Shown here: in pieces, positions 21,034 through 30,525 of the stretch | How positions within the stretch are numbered: position 1 is the stretch's first letter | How the letters are laid out: every line of letters begins with the position of its first letter | Assembly: GCA_001298555.1 (NCBI GenBank) | Contig: LJCW01000330.1 | Coordinates: 1 to 64,000, forward strand | Length of the DNA stretch: 64,000 nucleotides | Direction: 5' to 3' | Source: Actinobacteria bacterium OV450 | GTDB taxonomy: Bacteria > Actinomycetota > Actinomycetes > Streptomycetales > Streptomycetaceae | The notes under the pieces: generated by a model | Told to the model about the DNA's origin: nothing | The model's database searches: none | Seen by the model: the letters and a program-made list of their open reading frames with translations, nothing else | Translations under genes and position numbers: made by a program

Positions 21034-21224
21034 GGGAGAGATGCGGCGGAATGACGCCCGCCCTGCGGGTGGGGGAGGGCGTGCTGGGAGCAGAGTAAGA
21101 CCTGTGGGGCGTGCGCAGGTGACCTGTCCGGAGATCGGGACGCTCCCGGGGTACGGGCGGCCCCGGCGGGGGGGTCGGCGGGGCCCGGCGAGTAGCTCGC
21201 GGCGGTGCGGGGGAGTACGAGGAC

Positions 21225-22079
21225 GTGAGCGAATCCTCCGAGCCCAAGCTGCCCTCGGCGCGCTCCGCGCCGACCGTCCCGTACGCCTCCTACCTGCGCG
21301 TCTACGAGCCCCTGGCGGCGTTCGCGGAGCCGGAGCGCACCCACTGGGCCTCGTACGCCCGGCGCGGGGTGGTGCCCACCGCCCAGGACGAACTGCGCCG
21401 CTCCCTCTCCGATCTGGTCCGGGTCCCGGTGGTCGGAGTGCCCGCGCACGAGAGCGCGGACGCCTTCACGGCGGAGGTGGACGGGGTGCTGCTGGTCTGC
21501 CCGTGGCGGACCAGACTGCGCGGCTGGCTGGCGCTCCAGGAGCTGGCCGGCCAGTTCCCGCTCCCGGTGCTGGACGCCGCCCTCCCGCCGGCCGCGCGGC
21601 GGCGGGCGGCCGAGGAGTACGAGCGCTGGCGCGAGCGGAACCCGGATGCGCGCCCGTGGATCCGCACCGCGGTGTGGCAGGTGCCGCTGCGCTGGTTCGT
21701 GCTGGTGGCCGACGACGAGCGGGAGTACGTGCCGGGCGAGCGGCTGCGCTACCGGACGCCCATGGTGCAGGCCCGGCGCAGGCTCGCGCGGGGGCTGCGG
21801 ATCCTGCGCGAGGCCGAGGGGTACGCGGGGCTCGCCGAGGGGCTGGTGGACGTCGGCAGCTGGCTGGAGGAGTTCCACCCGCGGTCGATGGTCGAACTGG
21901 ACTACGGGGGGCTGGTCCACGCGCTGCCGGCGGACCGGCTGCGTGCCGACCGCTCCGCCCGGGACGTGGCGGTGGGCATCGCGGCGCTGCGGGCCGGGGA
22001 CGGGGCCGGGGCGGCGGAGGCGTACGAGGAGCTGGCGGAGCGCTGGCGGGAGGTCCGGGAGAGGCTCTTCGCGAACTGA
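21225..22079 (+). CDS. conserved hypothetical protein
   Basis: The 284-residue soluble protein has no motif I recognise. It reads [27 protein letters not shown] near the start, a middle [26 protein letters not shown], and an Ala/Glu/Arg-rich end. There is no signal peptide or membrane segment. It is divergent from vdh and lies upstream of bldC, a place it keeps in other Streptomyces as I recall, so a housekeeping role is likely. GTG start at 21225. Confidence 0.75.
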   Translation: MSESSEPKLPSARSAPTVPYASYLRVYEPLAAFAEPERTHWASYARRGVVPTAQDELRRSLSDLVRVPVVGVPAHESADAFTAEVDGVLLVCPWRTRLRGWLALQELAGQFPLPVLDAALPPAARRRAAEEYERWRERNPDARPWIRTAVWQVPLRWFVLVADDEREYVPGERLRYRTPMVQARRRLARGLRILREAEGYAGLAEGLVDVGSWLEEFHPRSMVELDYGGLVHALPADRLRADRSARDVAVGIAALRAGDGAGAAEAYEELAERWREVRERLFAN

Positions 22080-22635
22080 CCCGGTGGCGGTGGAGAGCGG
22101 CGGCACGGACCTCGCGTACCGTGCGTATCGGCTGATCTGCCATAAACAGCAGATCAGTGGCCTGATCATCTCATTCGGGCCTTAGTGCCAGGACCTACGT
22201 CCCGATACGGGCCATTGGCCCAAGCGTGACGGACCGCACTAACCACACCCTTGCGCCCTTCCCCTACCCTCGTGCCAAAATAGGACAAGGAGTCCGGGGA
22301 GGGTTCCTTCCGCCCAACTAAGGGCGGAATGCTCGGCATTGCACTCTACGGGGGGTCCTGACGACTCCTGATCGCTCTGTGACTGATCGTCACAGTGGGG
22401 TGACTGTCCGTTATGGGACGGTCCATCGGCTTCCGCCGCTGATGAACACCTCGGAGGGCAATTCCATCGGTTTGGCCGTCGAGGCTGGACGGATGGTGTA
22501 GTTGTAGTGCCGAGGACAAGCCGTTCGTCCTATAACCGACTCGGCCCGCGTATGTCCATTTCGGGCAACGCGGGCCAAGGTGCAGAATTTAGAGGAAAGA
22601 ACCGAGATGGTTCGGTTCTCCCGAGGAGGCCGCTC
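22080..22635 (+). promoter_or_regulatory. long upstream region of bldC
   Basis: The 556-bp gap before bldC has no convincing gene. At 22132-22157 lies a perfect 9-bp inverted repeat CTGATCTGC/GCAGATCAG with an 8-base AT-rich loop; it may end the upstream message or bind a regulator. The stretch 22240-22620 is less GC-rich than coding DNA and probably holds the bldC promoter and a long 5' leader. A ribosome-binding site, GAGG, lies at 22624-22627. Confidence 0.45.
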
Positions 22636-22842
22636 ATGACCGCTCGCACCCCTGATGCCGAGCCGCTGCTGACCCCGGCTGAGGTTGCCACGATGTTCCG
22701 CGTGGACCCGAAGACGGTCACCCGCTGGGCCAAGGCTGGCAAGCTCACGTCCATCCGCACCCTGGGTGGACACCGCCGTTACCGCGAGGCCGAGGTTCGC
22801 GCTCTGCTCGCGGGAATTCCGCAGCAGCGCAGCGAGGCCTGA
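22636..22842 (+). CDS. bldC: developmental regulator BldC (MerR-like DNA-binding domain)
   Basis: This 68-residue protein is a winged helix-turn-helix with no effector domain. LLTPAEVATMFRVDPKTVTRWAKAGKL is the MerR-type recognition region, followed by SIRTLGGHRRYREAEVRALL, the wing and second helix. BldC binds direct repeats as head-to-tail oligomers and delays the start of sporulation, so it is a global regulator in Streptomyces. Length and sequence are as in known BldC. ATG at 22636 follows GAGGAGGCC closely. Confidence 0.97.
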   Translation: MTARTPDAEPLLTPAEVATMFRVDPKTVTRWAKAGKLTSIRTLGGHRRYREAEVRALLAGIPQQRSEA

Positions 22843-22957
22843 GGTCGCGCAAGCACGTAAGCACCCCGCTTTACCGGGCTTGAATCGGGTCCCCCAATCC
22901 GAGGAAACCCACATGGCTTCAAACGCCTGGACCTGCCCCAACAGGTTCCCGGCGTTC

Positions 22958-22997
22958 GATCGCGCTGGACTCCGCCGGGTCCAGCGCGATCTTTTTT
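22958..22997 (+). terminator. intrinsic terminator downstream of bldC
   Basis: A perfect 13-bp stem (GATCGCGCTGGAC and complement) with an 8-base loop is followed by CTTTTTTATG. The T tract makes it a classic rho-independent terminator, rare in this GC-rich genome. Confidence 0.85.
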
Positions 22998-23437
22998 ATG
23001 CCCGGGGGCGGGCTGGAATCGGGCAGGTGCGGAGCGCCGACGGGGTAGGTGCCATTGCACATATTAAATCGAGCACGCGTATGGGTGCGATAAAAGTGCG
23101 AGTCTCAAAAACTCATGTGGTGACTCCCGTCACAGGCTGTCACTCTTGTCGAACGCTCAATGCACCCGTAAGGGGACGTGCGTCGCAGAGCGCCTCATGC
23201 GGACGGGGGATTTTCGCGGCCGGGCTCGTCCCGGAGGTTGCTGCGGAGTGACACCCGCCCCGCCCCGAGGTGATCACTCCTCGCCGGATGGCCCCGGTGC
23301 GGGCGCCCGCGGTCGCTGGCGGGCCCTCAGGAGCCCCTGGAAGGCGCGGGGGAGGTGGCGGAGGGCTCCCGCCGCAGGGGGAGCGTGCCCGGGGCCGTGC
23401 GGAGTCCCTCCGGCGCGACGGGCCGCGGGCAACGCAA
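22998..23437. other. intergenic DNA between bldC and tRNA-Asp
   Basis: This 440-bp stretch holds no gene I can support. The part 23040-23170 is AT-rich for this genome (for example CACATATTAAATCGAGC and GATAAAAGTGCGAG). Short ORFs here have no ribosome-binding site or Streptomyces-like codon bias. Confidence 0.5.
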
Positions 23438-23469
23438 CAGGGCCCGCATCCCTGGGGATACGGGCCCTG
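23438..23469 (-). terminator. terminator of tRNA-Asp
   Basis: The arms CAGGGCCCG and CGGGCCCTG enclose an inner ATCCC/GGGAT stem with one mismatch. It lies 9 bases beyond the 3' end of the minus-strand tRNA-Asp. Confidence 0.75.
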
Positions 23470-23478
23470 CTCTTGTTG

Positions 23479-23552
23479 CGATCCTGACGGGACTTGAACC
23501 CGCGACCTCCACCTTGACAGGGTGGCGAGCTAACCAACTGCTCCACAGGACC
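23479..23552 (-). tRNA. tRNA-Asp (GTC)
   Basis: A 74-nt cloverleaf: acceptor GGTCCTG/CAGGATC, D arm GAGCAGTTGGTTAGCTC, anticodon loop CTGTCAA giving GTC, T arm GGTTCAAGTCC and discriminator G as expected for Asp. An identical copy is at 30214-30287. Confidence 0.95.
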
Positions 23553-23634
23553 TCGTTCGCAGCCGTATCGGCGTGGCTGCGAAACAGACTGTACAGCAGC
23601 TCAGGGGGTGCGGTCGAACCGGCCGCGGGGCCCG

Positions 23635-26600
23635 TCACGGAGCGGCCGCGTCCACCGCCTTCACGATCCGCTTGTCGGAGATCGGGTACGCCGTCCCGAG
23701 CGCGTGGGCGAAGTAGCTGACCCGGAGTTCCTCGATCATCCAGCGGATGTCGGTGACCGCGGCCGGCACCGGCCGGCCCTTCGGCAGCTGCTCCAGCAGC
23801 CACGCGTACTCGTCCTGCATCTCGTGGACCTTCTCCATGCGCGTGGTGTCGCGCTGGGCGCCCGTCGGCATCTGCTGGAGCCGCCGGTCCACCGCCACCA
23901 GGTAGCGCATCAGGTCCGGCAGCCGCCGCAGGCCCGTCAGGGTCACGAAGCCCGCCGGCACGAGGGCCGCCAGCTGCGTCCTCACGTCCTGCACGTTCGC
24001 CACCAGCGCCAGGCTGTTGGTGGCCTTCAGGCGGCGCTCACAGGCCTGCCAGGCGGCCAGCACCTGCTGCACCTGGGCCACCGTCCGCACCGTCGTGTCC
24101 ACGAGGTCCGCGCGCACGGCCTCGTAGAGCTTGCGGAAGCCCGCCTCGTCCCAGGCCGGACCGCCGTGGTCGGCGATCAGCTTGTCGGTGGCGGCGGTCG
24201 CGCAGTCGTCGAACAGCGCCTGGATGGAGCCGTGCGGATTGCGGGACAGCGCCAGCTTCTGCTGGTTCGTCAGGTGGTCCGAGGCGAACTTCGCCGGGTT
24301 CACCGGGATGTTCAGCAGGATCAGCCGCCGGGTGCCCAGCCACATCGCCTGCTGCTGCTCCGCCTCGGTGTCGAAGAGCCGTACGGACACGCTGGTGCCC
24401 TCGTCCACCAGCGCCGGGTACGCCTTCACCGGCTGGCCCGCCCGCCGGGTCTCGAAGACCTTCGTCAGCGTGCCGATCGTCCAGTCGGTGAGCCCGGTGC
24501 GCTCCACCGACTCCCCGCCCGCCCGTTCGGCCGTGGCCGCGGCGGCCTTGGAGAGCGCCTGGCGGGCCTTCGGCTTCAGCTTCAGCCGCAGGGCCTCCAG
24601 GTCCTTGTCCTCGGCGAGGTTCTTGCGACGCTCGTCGACGATCCGGAAGGTGATCTTCAGGTGGTCCGGGATCCGGGACAGGTCGAAGTCCTCGGCGGAG
24701 ACGGGGACCCCGACCATCCGCTGGAGCTCGCGCGCCAGGGTCACCGGCAGCGGCTCCTGCAGCGGCACCGCCGTGTCCAGGAAACGGCCCGCGAAGTTCG
24801 GCGCGGGCACGTAGTGCCGGCGGATCGGCTTGGGCAGCGAGCGGATCAGCTCGGTGACGACCTCCTCGCGCAGGCCGGGGATCTGCCAGTCGAAGCCCTC
24901 GTCGGTGACCTGGTTCAGCACCTGGAGCGGGATGTGGACGGTCACGCCGTCCGCGTCCGCACCGGGCTCGAACTGGTAGGTCACCCGGAACTTCAGCTGC
25001 CCCTGCCGCCAGGAGTCCGGATAGTCGGCCTTGGTGACCCCGGCCGCCTTCTCGGTCAGCAGCATCTCGCGTTCGAAGTCGAGGAGCTCGGGCTCCTCGT
25101 GCCGCTTGTGCTTCCACCACGAGTCGAAGTGCGCCCCGGAGACCACGTGCTCGGGGATCCGCTGGTCGTAGAAGTCGAAGAGGGTCTCGTCGTCGACCAC
25201 GATGTCGCGGCGCCGCGCCCGGTTCTCCAGCTCCTCGACCTCGGTGAGCAGCTTTCGGTTGTCGGCGTAGAACTTGTGGTGGGTCCGCCAGTCGCCCTCG
25301 ACCAGCGCGTTGCGGATGAACAGCTCGCGCGAGACCTCGGGATCGATACGGCCGTAGTTGATCTTCCGCTGGGCGACGATCGGCACGCCGTACAGCGTGA
25401 CCTTCTCGTACGCCATCACCGCCGCCTGGTCCTTCTCCCAGTGCGGCTCGCTGTACGTGCGCTTGATCAGGTGCTGGGCGAGCGGCTCGACCCACTCGGG
25501 CTCCACCTTGGCGTTCACCCGGGCCCACAGCCGCGAGGTCTCCACCAGCTCCGCCGACATCAGGAACTTCGGCTGCTTCTTGAACAGCGCCGACCCCGGG
25601 AAGACCGCGAACTTGGCGGACCGCGCCCCCAGGTACTCGTTCTTGTCGGTGTCCTTGAGCCCGATGTGCGAGAGCAGACCGGCCAGCAGCGAGATGTGCA
25701 CGCTCGTCTCGGGGGCGTCGGCCTCGTTGACGTGGATGCCCATGGTCTTGGCGACCGTGCGCAGCTGCGAGTAGATGTCCTGCCACTCGCGGATCCGCAG
25801 GAAGTTCAGGTACTCCTGCTTGCACATCCGGCGGAACGAGGACGAGCCGCGCTCCTTCTGCTGCTCACGGATGTAGCGCCACATGTTCAGGAACGAGAGG
25901 AAGTCGCTCGTCTCGTCCTTGAACCGGGCGTGGTTCTGGTCGGCCTGCGTCTGCTTGTCCGAGGGCCGCTCGCGCGGGTCCTGGATGGACAGGGCCGCCG
26001 CGATGACCATGACCTCGCGGACGCAGTTGTTCTTGTCGGCCTCGACGACCATGCGGGCCAGCCGCGGGTCCACGGGGAGCTGGGAGAGCTGGCGGCCCAT
26101 GGGCGTGAGCCGCTGCCCCTTCCTCCCCTCCGGAGAGGTCTTCTCGCCCGCCTCCAGCGCGCCGAGCTCCTGGAGCAGCTGGACGCCGTCGCGGATGTTG
26201 CGGTGGTCCGGCGGGTCGATGAAGGGGAACTTCTCGATCTCGCCGAGCCCGGCCGCGGTCATCTGGAGGATGACGGAGGCCAGGTTCGTGCGCAGGATCT
26301 CGGCGTCCGTGAACTCCGGGCGGGAGTTGAAGTCGTCCTCGGAGTAGAGGCGGATGCAGATGCCGTCCGAGGTGCGGCCGCAGCGGCCCTTGCGCTGGTT
26401 GGCGCTGGCCTGCGAGATCCGCTCGATGGGCAGGCGCTGGACCTTGGTGCGGTGGCTGTAGCGGGAGATCCGGGCGGTGCCCGGGTCGATCACGTACTTG
26501 ATGCCGGGGACGGTCAGGGAGGTCTCGGCGACGTTCGTGGCCAGGACGATCCGGCGCCCCGTGTGCTGCTGGAAGACGCGGTGCTGCTCGGCGTGCGAGA

Positions 26601-27573
26601 GGCGCGCGTACAGGGGCAGGACTTCCGTGAAGCGGAGGTTGCGCTTGTTCAGGGCGTCCGCGGTGTCGCGGATCTCGCGCTCGCCGGAGAGGAAGACCAG
26701 GATGTCGCCGGGCCCCTCGGACTGGAGTTCGTCCACGGCCTCGCAGATCGCCGTGATCTGGTCCCGGTCGCTCTCCTCGGAGTCCTCCTCCAGCAGGGGC
26801 CGGTAGCGGACCTCCACGGGATACGTGCGGCCGCTGACCTCGACGATCGGGGCGTCCCCGAAGTGCCGGGAGAACCGCTCCGGGTCGATCGTCGCCGAGG
26901 TGATCACGACCTTGAGGTCGGGACGCTTCGGCAGCAGCTGGGACAGGTAGCCCAGCAGGAAGTCGATGTTGAGGGACCGCTCGTGGGCCTCGTCGATGAT
27001 GATCGTGTCGTACGCGCGCAGCTCGCGGTCCGTCTGGATCTCGGCGAGCAGGATGCCGTCGGTCATCAGCTTGACGAAGGTCGCGTCCTGGTTCACCTGG
27101 TCGGTGAAGCGGACCTTCCAGCCGACGGTCTGCCCGATCTCGGACTTCAGCTCCTCGGCGATGCGCTCCGCGACGGTGCGGGCGGCGATGCGGCGGGGCT
27201 GGGTGTGCCCGATCATGCCCCGGACCCCGCGGCCCAGCTCCATGCAGATCTTGGGGATCTGGGTGGTCTTGCCGGAACCGGTCTCACCGGCGACGATCAC
27301 GACCTGGTGGTCGCGTATCGCCTCGGCGATCTCGTCCTTCTTCTGGCTGACGGGCAGGTTCTCGGGATACGTGACCTCCGGCATCCGCGAGGCACGGCCG
27401 GCCAGTCGCGCGGCGGCCTTCTCGGCCTCCGCGGCGATCTCGTCGAGCACGGCCTGCTTGGCCTCGGGCTTGCGGATGCGGCGGGCGCCTTCGAGGCGGC
27501 GGCCGAGGCGGTGCGCGTCGCGGAGGGAGATCTCACCGAGAAGCGTCTGCAGGGCGGCGAAGGAAGTAGACAT
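23635..27573 (-). CDS. hrpA: DEAH-box ATP-dependent RNA helicase HrpA
   Basis: The 1312-residue protein is a full-length HrpA. Motifs in order are Walker A GETGSGKT (residues 96-103), TQPRRIAA (Ia), IIIDEAHERS (DEAH at 194-197), VITSATID (III) and QRKGRCGRTSDG (VI, about 390). The HA2/OB region follows and then a long DUF3418 C-terminal half, which is specific to HrpA. In E. coli HrpA resolves stalled ribosomes; the Streptomyces role is not known to me. ATG 27573. tRNA-Asp lies downstream on the same strand. Confidence 0.95.
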   Translation of the reverse strand: MSTSFAALQTLLGEISLRDAHRLGRRLEGARRIRKPEAKQAVLDEIAAEAEKAAARLAGRASRMPEVTYPENLPVSQKKDEIAEAIRDHQVVIVAGETGSGKTTQIPKICMELGRGVRGMIGHTQPRRIAARTVAERIAEELKSEIGQTVGWKVRFTDQVNQDATFVKLMTDGILLAEIQTDRELRAYDTIIIDEAHERSLNIDFLLGYLSQLLPKRPDLKVVITSATIDPERFSRHFGDAPIVEVSGRTYPVEVRYRPLLEEDSEESDRDQITAICEAVDELQSEGPGDILVFLSGEREIRDTADALNKRNLRFTEVLPLYARLSHAEQHRVFQQHTGRRIVLATNVAETSLTVPGIKYVIDPGTARISRYSHRTKVQRLPIERISQASANQRKGRCGRTSDGICIRLYSEDDFNSRPEFTDAEILRTNLASVILQMTAAGLGEIEKFPFIDPPDHRNIRDGVQLLQELGALEAGEKTSPEGRKGQRLTPMGRQLSQLPVDPRLARMVVEADKNNCVREVMVIAAALSIQDPRERPSDKQTQADQNHARFKDETSDFLSFLNMWRYIREQQKERGSSSFRRMCKQEYLNFLRIREWQDIYSQLRTVAKTMGIHVNEADAPETSVHISLLAGLLSHIGLKDTDKNEYLGARSAKFAVFPGSALFKKQPKFLMSAELVETSRLWARVNAKVEPEWVEPLAQHLIKRTYSEPHWEKDQAAVMAYEKVTLYGVPIVAQRKINYGRIDPEVSRELFIRNALVEGDWRTHHKFYADNRKLLTEVEELENRARRRDIVVDDETLFDFYDQRIPEHVVSGAHFDSWWKHKRHEEPELLDFEREMLLTEKAAGVTKADYPDSWRQGQLKFRVTYQFEPGADADGVTVHIPLQVLNQVTDEGFDWQIPGLREEVVTELIRSLPKPIRRHYVPAPNFAGRFLDTAVPLQEPLPVTLARELQRMVGVPVSAEDFDLSRIPDHLKITFRIVDERRKNLAEDKDLEALRLKLKPKARQALSKAAAATAERAGGESVERTGLTDWTIGTLTKVFETRRAGQPVKAYPALVDEGTSVSVRLFDTEAEQQQAMWLGTRRLILLNIPVNPAKFASDHLTNQQKLALSRNPHGSIQALFDDCATAATDKLIADHGGPAWDEAGFRKLYEAVRADLVDTTVRTVAQVQQVLAAWQACERRLKATNSLALVANVQDVRTQLAALVPAGFVTLTGLRRLPDLMRYLVAVDRRLQQMPTGAQRDTTRMEKVHEMQDEYAWLLEQLPKGRPVPAAVTDIRWMIEELRVSYFAHALGTAYPISDKRIVKAVDAAAP

Positions 27574-27691
27574 ACCTGATCGAGGATCTCACCCGCAGGT
27601 GCCGGGTGGCGAACGCATTTGTGCCCCCTCCCCGTACCATTTCGGGACGAGATCACCTGAACCGTCCCGCCGACCGAGTGAGAGGCCCGTC

Positions 27692-28354
27692 ATGTCCCGC
27701 CCGCGTGCCGTGGTCGCTGCGCTGGCGATATGGGCGACGGCCCTGGCCGGAGCAGGCACCGCCACCGCGGCCCCCGGCCCCGTGGCACGGGCCGCCGCAG
27801 CCGCTCCCACGCCCGCGGCGGCCGCGACCTCCGGCCCCGCGGCCCCGGCGGCCGGGTGGCCCGGGGTCCCGGCCCCGGCTCTGCGGGCCGGGGATGCAGG
27901 CTCGACGGGGCTGCTTCCGGTGGGGGCTGGGCGGGCCGCCGGGGTGGGTCCGGCTCTGCGTCCCGGCGGCTCGACGGGGCCGGGCGCGGCGTCCGCCGGG
28001 GCCGGGCCGGCCCTCAGGGCCGGGGACGGCGGCCCGGCGTCGTCGGTTCCGGTGGAGGCGGCCGGGCGCGCCGGTGCGCAGTCCCCGGCCGGGCCGGGTG
28101 CAGCGGTGGGGCGTGCCGGTCCGGGGCGGGTGGATGCGGGCGTTCGGGACGGGCGGGGGCCCGGGTGTGAGCCCGGGTCGCAGCGGCCGCAGGTGCCGGT
28201 GGGGCCGGTGCGCGGCGAGCACGGGCACGTTCCCGCCGGGCGGCCTGCGGTGGAGCAGCTCTGGGGCGACCGGACGCCGCCCGCGCGGGTGCGCGCACGG
28301 GGGCCCGACCGGGTGGCGCCGGGGCCGGTGGAGCTGTCCGTGATGCGGGTGTAG
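27692..28354 (+). CDS. low-complexity secreted protein
   Basis: The 220-residue ORF begins with a signal peptide (SRPRAVVAALAIWATALAGAG, ending TATAAPG) and continues as Gly/Pro/Ala/Arg low-complexity sequence with a loose repeat PALRxGD/G. Two Cys lie near residue 160. No domain is recognised, and the mature part is so biased that its frame is hard to judge; the signal peptide and ATG 27692 are the best support. It is divergent from hrpA and upstream of the DsbA-like gene. Confidence 0.5.
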   Translation: MSRPRAVVAALAIWATALAGAGTATAAPGPVARAAAAAPTPAAAATSGPAAPAAGWPGVPAPALRAGDAGSTGLLPVGAGRAAGVGPALRPGGSTGPGAASAGAGPALRAGDGGPASSVPVEAAGRAGAQSPAGPGAAVGRAGPGRVDAGVRDGRGPGCEPGSQRPQVPVGPVRGEHGHVPAGRPAVEQLWGDRTPPARVRARGPDRVAPGPVELSVMRV

Positions 28355-28411
28355 AGGACCGGCCCTTCCGCCGGTCCCCCTTTCCACCACCCGTACCTCT
28401 GGAGCACCCGT

Positions 28412-29182
28412 ATGTCTTCCTCCTCCTCTTTCTCCTCTTCCGCTTCCGTCCGCAAGCGGCTGCTGGTCTCCGCCGGGGTCGCGCTCGCCGCCGTCACCCT
28501 CGGGATCGTGTCCTGGCAGGCCACCGCCCCCGCCGACAAGGCGTCCGGCCGGTCCGGCGCCACCTCGGGAGCCACCGCCGGGGCCCGTGCCGACGCCGCC
28601 GCCGGGCTGAAGGCGCTCGCCCGCCGCGAGTCCGGCGACAAGCTCGCCGCCGGCCGGCCCGACGCCCCCGTCGTGCTGATCGAGTACTCGGACTTCAAGT
28701 GCGGCTACTGCGGCAAGTTCGCCCGCGACACCGAGCCCGAGCTGGTCAAGAAGTACGTCGAGGACGGCACCCTGCGCATCGAGTGGCGCAACTTCCCGAT
28801 CTTCGGCGCCGACTCCGAGGCCGCGGCCAGGGCCGCCTGGGCCGCCGGGCAGCAGGACCGGTTCGCAGAGTTCCACGCGGCCGCGTACGCCGACGGCTCC
28901 AAGGAGAAGGGCTTCGGCCGGGCCCGGCTGCTGGAGCTGGCCCGCGAGGCCGGGGTCCCGGACCCGGAGCGCTTCGAGAAGGACATGGACGGCGAGGCCG
29001 CCGCTGCCGCCCTGCGCAAGGACCAGGAGGAGGGCTACCGCATCGGCGTCACCTCCACCCCGTCCTTCCTGGTCAACGGGCAGCCGATCGCGGGCGCCCA
29101 GCCGCTGGACGCCTTCGCCGCGGCCATCGCCAAGGCCAAGGCGCAGGCCAAGGCCCAGGCCGAGCCGCAGGCCGCCCGGTGA
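28412..29182 (+). CDS. DsbA-like thioredoxin-fold protein, membrane-anchored
   Basis: The 256-residue protein has one N-terminal hydrophobic segment (about residues 18-38) and a thioredoxin/DsbA_3 domain. VVLIEYSDFKCGYCGKFARD near residue 90 holds the C-G-Y-C redox pair, and ITS-like GVTSTPSFLVNGQPIAGAQP near residue 211 holds the cis-Pro. It acts outside the membrane on protein thiols. The C-terminus is an Ala/Lys/Gln repeat. The next gene, overlapping as GTGA, encodes a CcdA-type protein that could supply or remove electrons, so the two form a redox unit. Confidence 0.9.
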   Translation: MSSSSSFSSSASVRKRLLVSAGVALAAVTLGIVSWQATAPADKASGRSGATSGATAGARADAAAGLKALARRESGDKLAAGRPDAPVVLIEYSDFKCGYCGKFARDTEPELVKKYVEDGTLRIEWRNFPIFGADSEAAARAAWAAGQQDRFAEFHAAAYADGSKEKGFGRARLLELAREAGVPDPERFEKDMDGEAAAAALRKDQEEGYRIGVTSTPSFLVNGQPIAGAQPLDAFAAAIAKAKAQAKAQAEPQAAR

Positions 29183-30078
29183 CCGGCGTCGGTGACATCG
29201 GCTACCTGGCCGCCCTGCTCGGCGGCCTCCTCGCCCTGCTCAGCCCGTGCAGCGCGCTGCTGCTGCCCGCCTTCTTCGCGTACTCGATCGACTCCGCATC
29301 GCGGCTGCTGGCCCGGACCGGGATCTTCTACGCGGGCCTCGCCAGCACCCTCGTCCCGCTGGGCGCGGCGGGCTCGTACGCCGGGCGCTTCTTCCACAGC
29401 AACCGCGACGGGCTCGTCCTGGCCGGCGGCTGGCTGATCATCGCGCTCGGGATCGCGCAGATCCTGGGCCTCGGCTTCGCCTCGAAGCGGATCTCGGAGC
29501 TGTCCGGGCGGATCAGGCCCACGACCGCCCTGTCGGTGTACGCGCTGGGCGCGGTCTACGGGCTGGCCGGGTTCTGCGCCGGCCCGATCCTGGGCAGCGT
29601 CCTGACGGTGGCGGCGGTCAGCGGCAGCCCGGTCTACGGCGGCCTGCTGCTGGCGGTGTACGCGCTGGGCATGGCCGTACCGCTGTTCCTGCTGGCGCTG
29701 CTGTGGGAGCGGTTCGACCTGGGCCGGCGGCGCTGGCTGCGGGGGCGGGCCGTGCGGGTGGGCCGTTTCGAGCTGCACACGACCTCGCTGCTCTCGGGGC
29801 TGTTCTTCATCGCCCTCGGCGCGCTGTTCCTGGCGTACGACGGGGCGAGCGCGCTGCCGGGGCTGCTCGACGTGGACGACTCGTACGCGGTGGAGCAGCG
29901 GGTCCGCGTCCTCGCGGACGCCGTCCCGGACTGGGCGCTGCTCGGGCTGGTGGCGGCGGGCGCGGCTGCGGTCGGTGTGACGCAGTGGCGCCGCGCCGGG
30001 CGTGCGGAGCATGCGGAGCGCGCGGAGCATGCGGAGCGCGCGGAGCATGCGGAGCGCGCGGAGCGGGAGACCGGGTAA
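29179..30078 (+). CDS. CcdA/DsbD-like thiol-disulfide transmembrane protein
   Basis: The 299-residue protein has six to eight hydrophobic segments and the CcdA signature LLSPCSALLLPAFFAYS near residue 23, with a second Cys in YGLAGFCAGPILGS near residue 135. These two Cys carry reducing power across the membrane in the family. It overlaps the DsbA-like gene and is its likely partner. The cytoplasmic tail ends in a HAERAE repeat encoded by three exact 18-bp units. GTG 29179. Confidence 0.88.
   Translation: MTGVGDIGYLAALLGGLLALLSPCSALLLPAFFAYSIDSASRLLARTGIFYAGLASTLVPLGAAGSYAGRFFHSNRDGLVLAGGWLIIALGIAQILGLGFASKRISELSGRIRPTTALSVYALGAVYGLAGFCAGPILGSVLTVAAVSGSPVYGGLLLAVYALGMAVPLFLLALLWERFDLGRRRWLRGRAVRVGRFELHTTSLLSGLFFIALGALFLAYDGASALPGLLDVDDSYAVEQRVRVLADAVPDWALLGLVAAGAAAVGVTQWRRAGRAEHAERAEHAERAEHAERAERETG
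30004..30057 (+). repeat. three exact 18-bp tandem repeats at the end of the CcdA-like gene
   Basis: The unit GCGGAGCATGCGGAGCGC occurs three times without change, encoding a six-residue AEHAER-type repeat in the C-terminal tail. Identity at the DNA level suggests recent expansion by slippage. Confidence 0.9.
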
Positions 30079-30081
30079 CGC

Positions 30082-30112
30082 AGAAGGCCCCGTCCGGTGG
30101 ACGGGGCCTTCT
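30082..30112. terminator. hairpin between the CcdA-like gene and the tRNA cluster
   Basis: A perfect 14-bp stem (AGAAGGCCCCGTCC and complement) with a 3-base loop starts four bases after the CcdA stop and also lies just past the 3' end of the minus-strand tRNA-Phe. Confidence 0.85.
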
Positions 30113-30117
30113 TGTGG

Positions 30118-30191
30118 TGGCTGGGGCCGGGGTCGAACCGGCGACCTATCGCTTTTCAGGCGATCGCTCGTACCAACTGAGCTACCCAGCC
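30118..30191 (-). tRNA. tRNA-Phe (GAA)
   Basis: A 74-nt cloverleaf: acceptor GGCTGGG/CCCAGCC, D arm AGCTCAGTTGGTACGAGC, anticodon loop CTGAAAA giving GAA, and T arm GGTTCGACCC. It is the last of three minus-strand tRNA genes. Confidence 0.95.
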
Positions 30192-30213
30192 ACGAGACCG
30201 TTTCCGGTCTCAG

Positions 30214-30287
30214 CGATCCTGACGGGACTTGAACCCGCGACCTCCACCTTGACAGGGTGGCGAGCTAACCAACTGCTCCACAGGACC
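30214..30287 (-). tRNA. tRNA-Asp (GTC), second copy
   Basis: Same 74-nt sequence as the tRNA-Asp at 23479-23552, with anticodon GTC and discriminator G. It lies between tRNA-Glu and tRNA-Phe in a probable tRNA operon (Glu-Asp-Phe). Confidence 0.95.
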
Positions 30288-30325
30288 TTGCAGTGTGCGA
30301 GACAAGTCTTGCACACGGTAATGCG

Positions 30326-30398
30326 TACCCCCAACGGGATTCGAACCCGTGCTACCGCCTTGAAAGGGCGGCGTCCTGGGCCACTAGACGATGAGGGC
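30326..30398 (-). tRNA. tRNA-Glu (TTC)
   Basis: A 73-nt cloverleaf: acceptor GCCCTCA pairing with TGGGGGT by two wobbles, D arm CGTCTAGTGGCCCAGGACG, anticodon loop CTTTCAA giving TTC, and T arm GGGTTCGAATCCC. First gene of the Glu-Asp-Phe set. Confidence 0.93.
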
Positions 30399-30525
30399 TA
30401 AAGGCCCGCCGGGCACTTATTCAGCGCGTCGGGGACGTGAGAAGCATATGGGATCCGGGGAGGTATCGCCAAAACGGTTTCTCCCCGCATGCGGGGAGTG
30501 GCCCCGCCGGAGGGACAATGGCCCG

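Noticed and set aside
23608..27579. A 1323-codon open frame antisense to hrpA
   Set aside because: Composition is Leu/Val/Gly/Asp/Arg low complexity from the opposite strand of hrpA; no start signal or domain.
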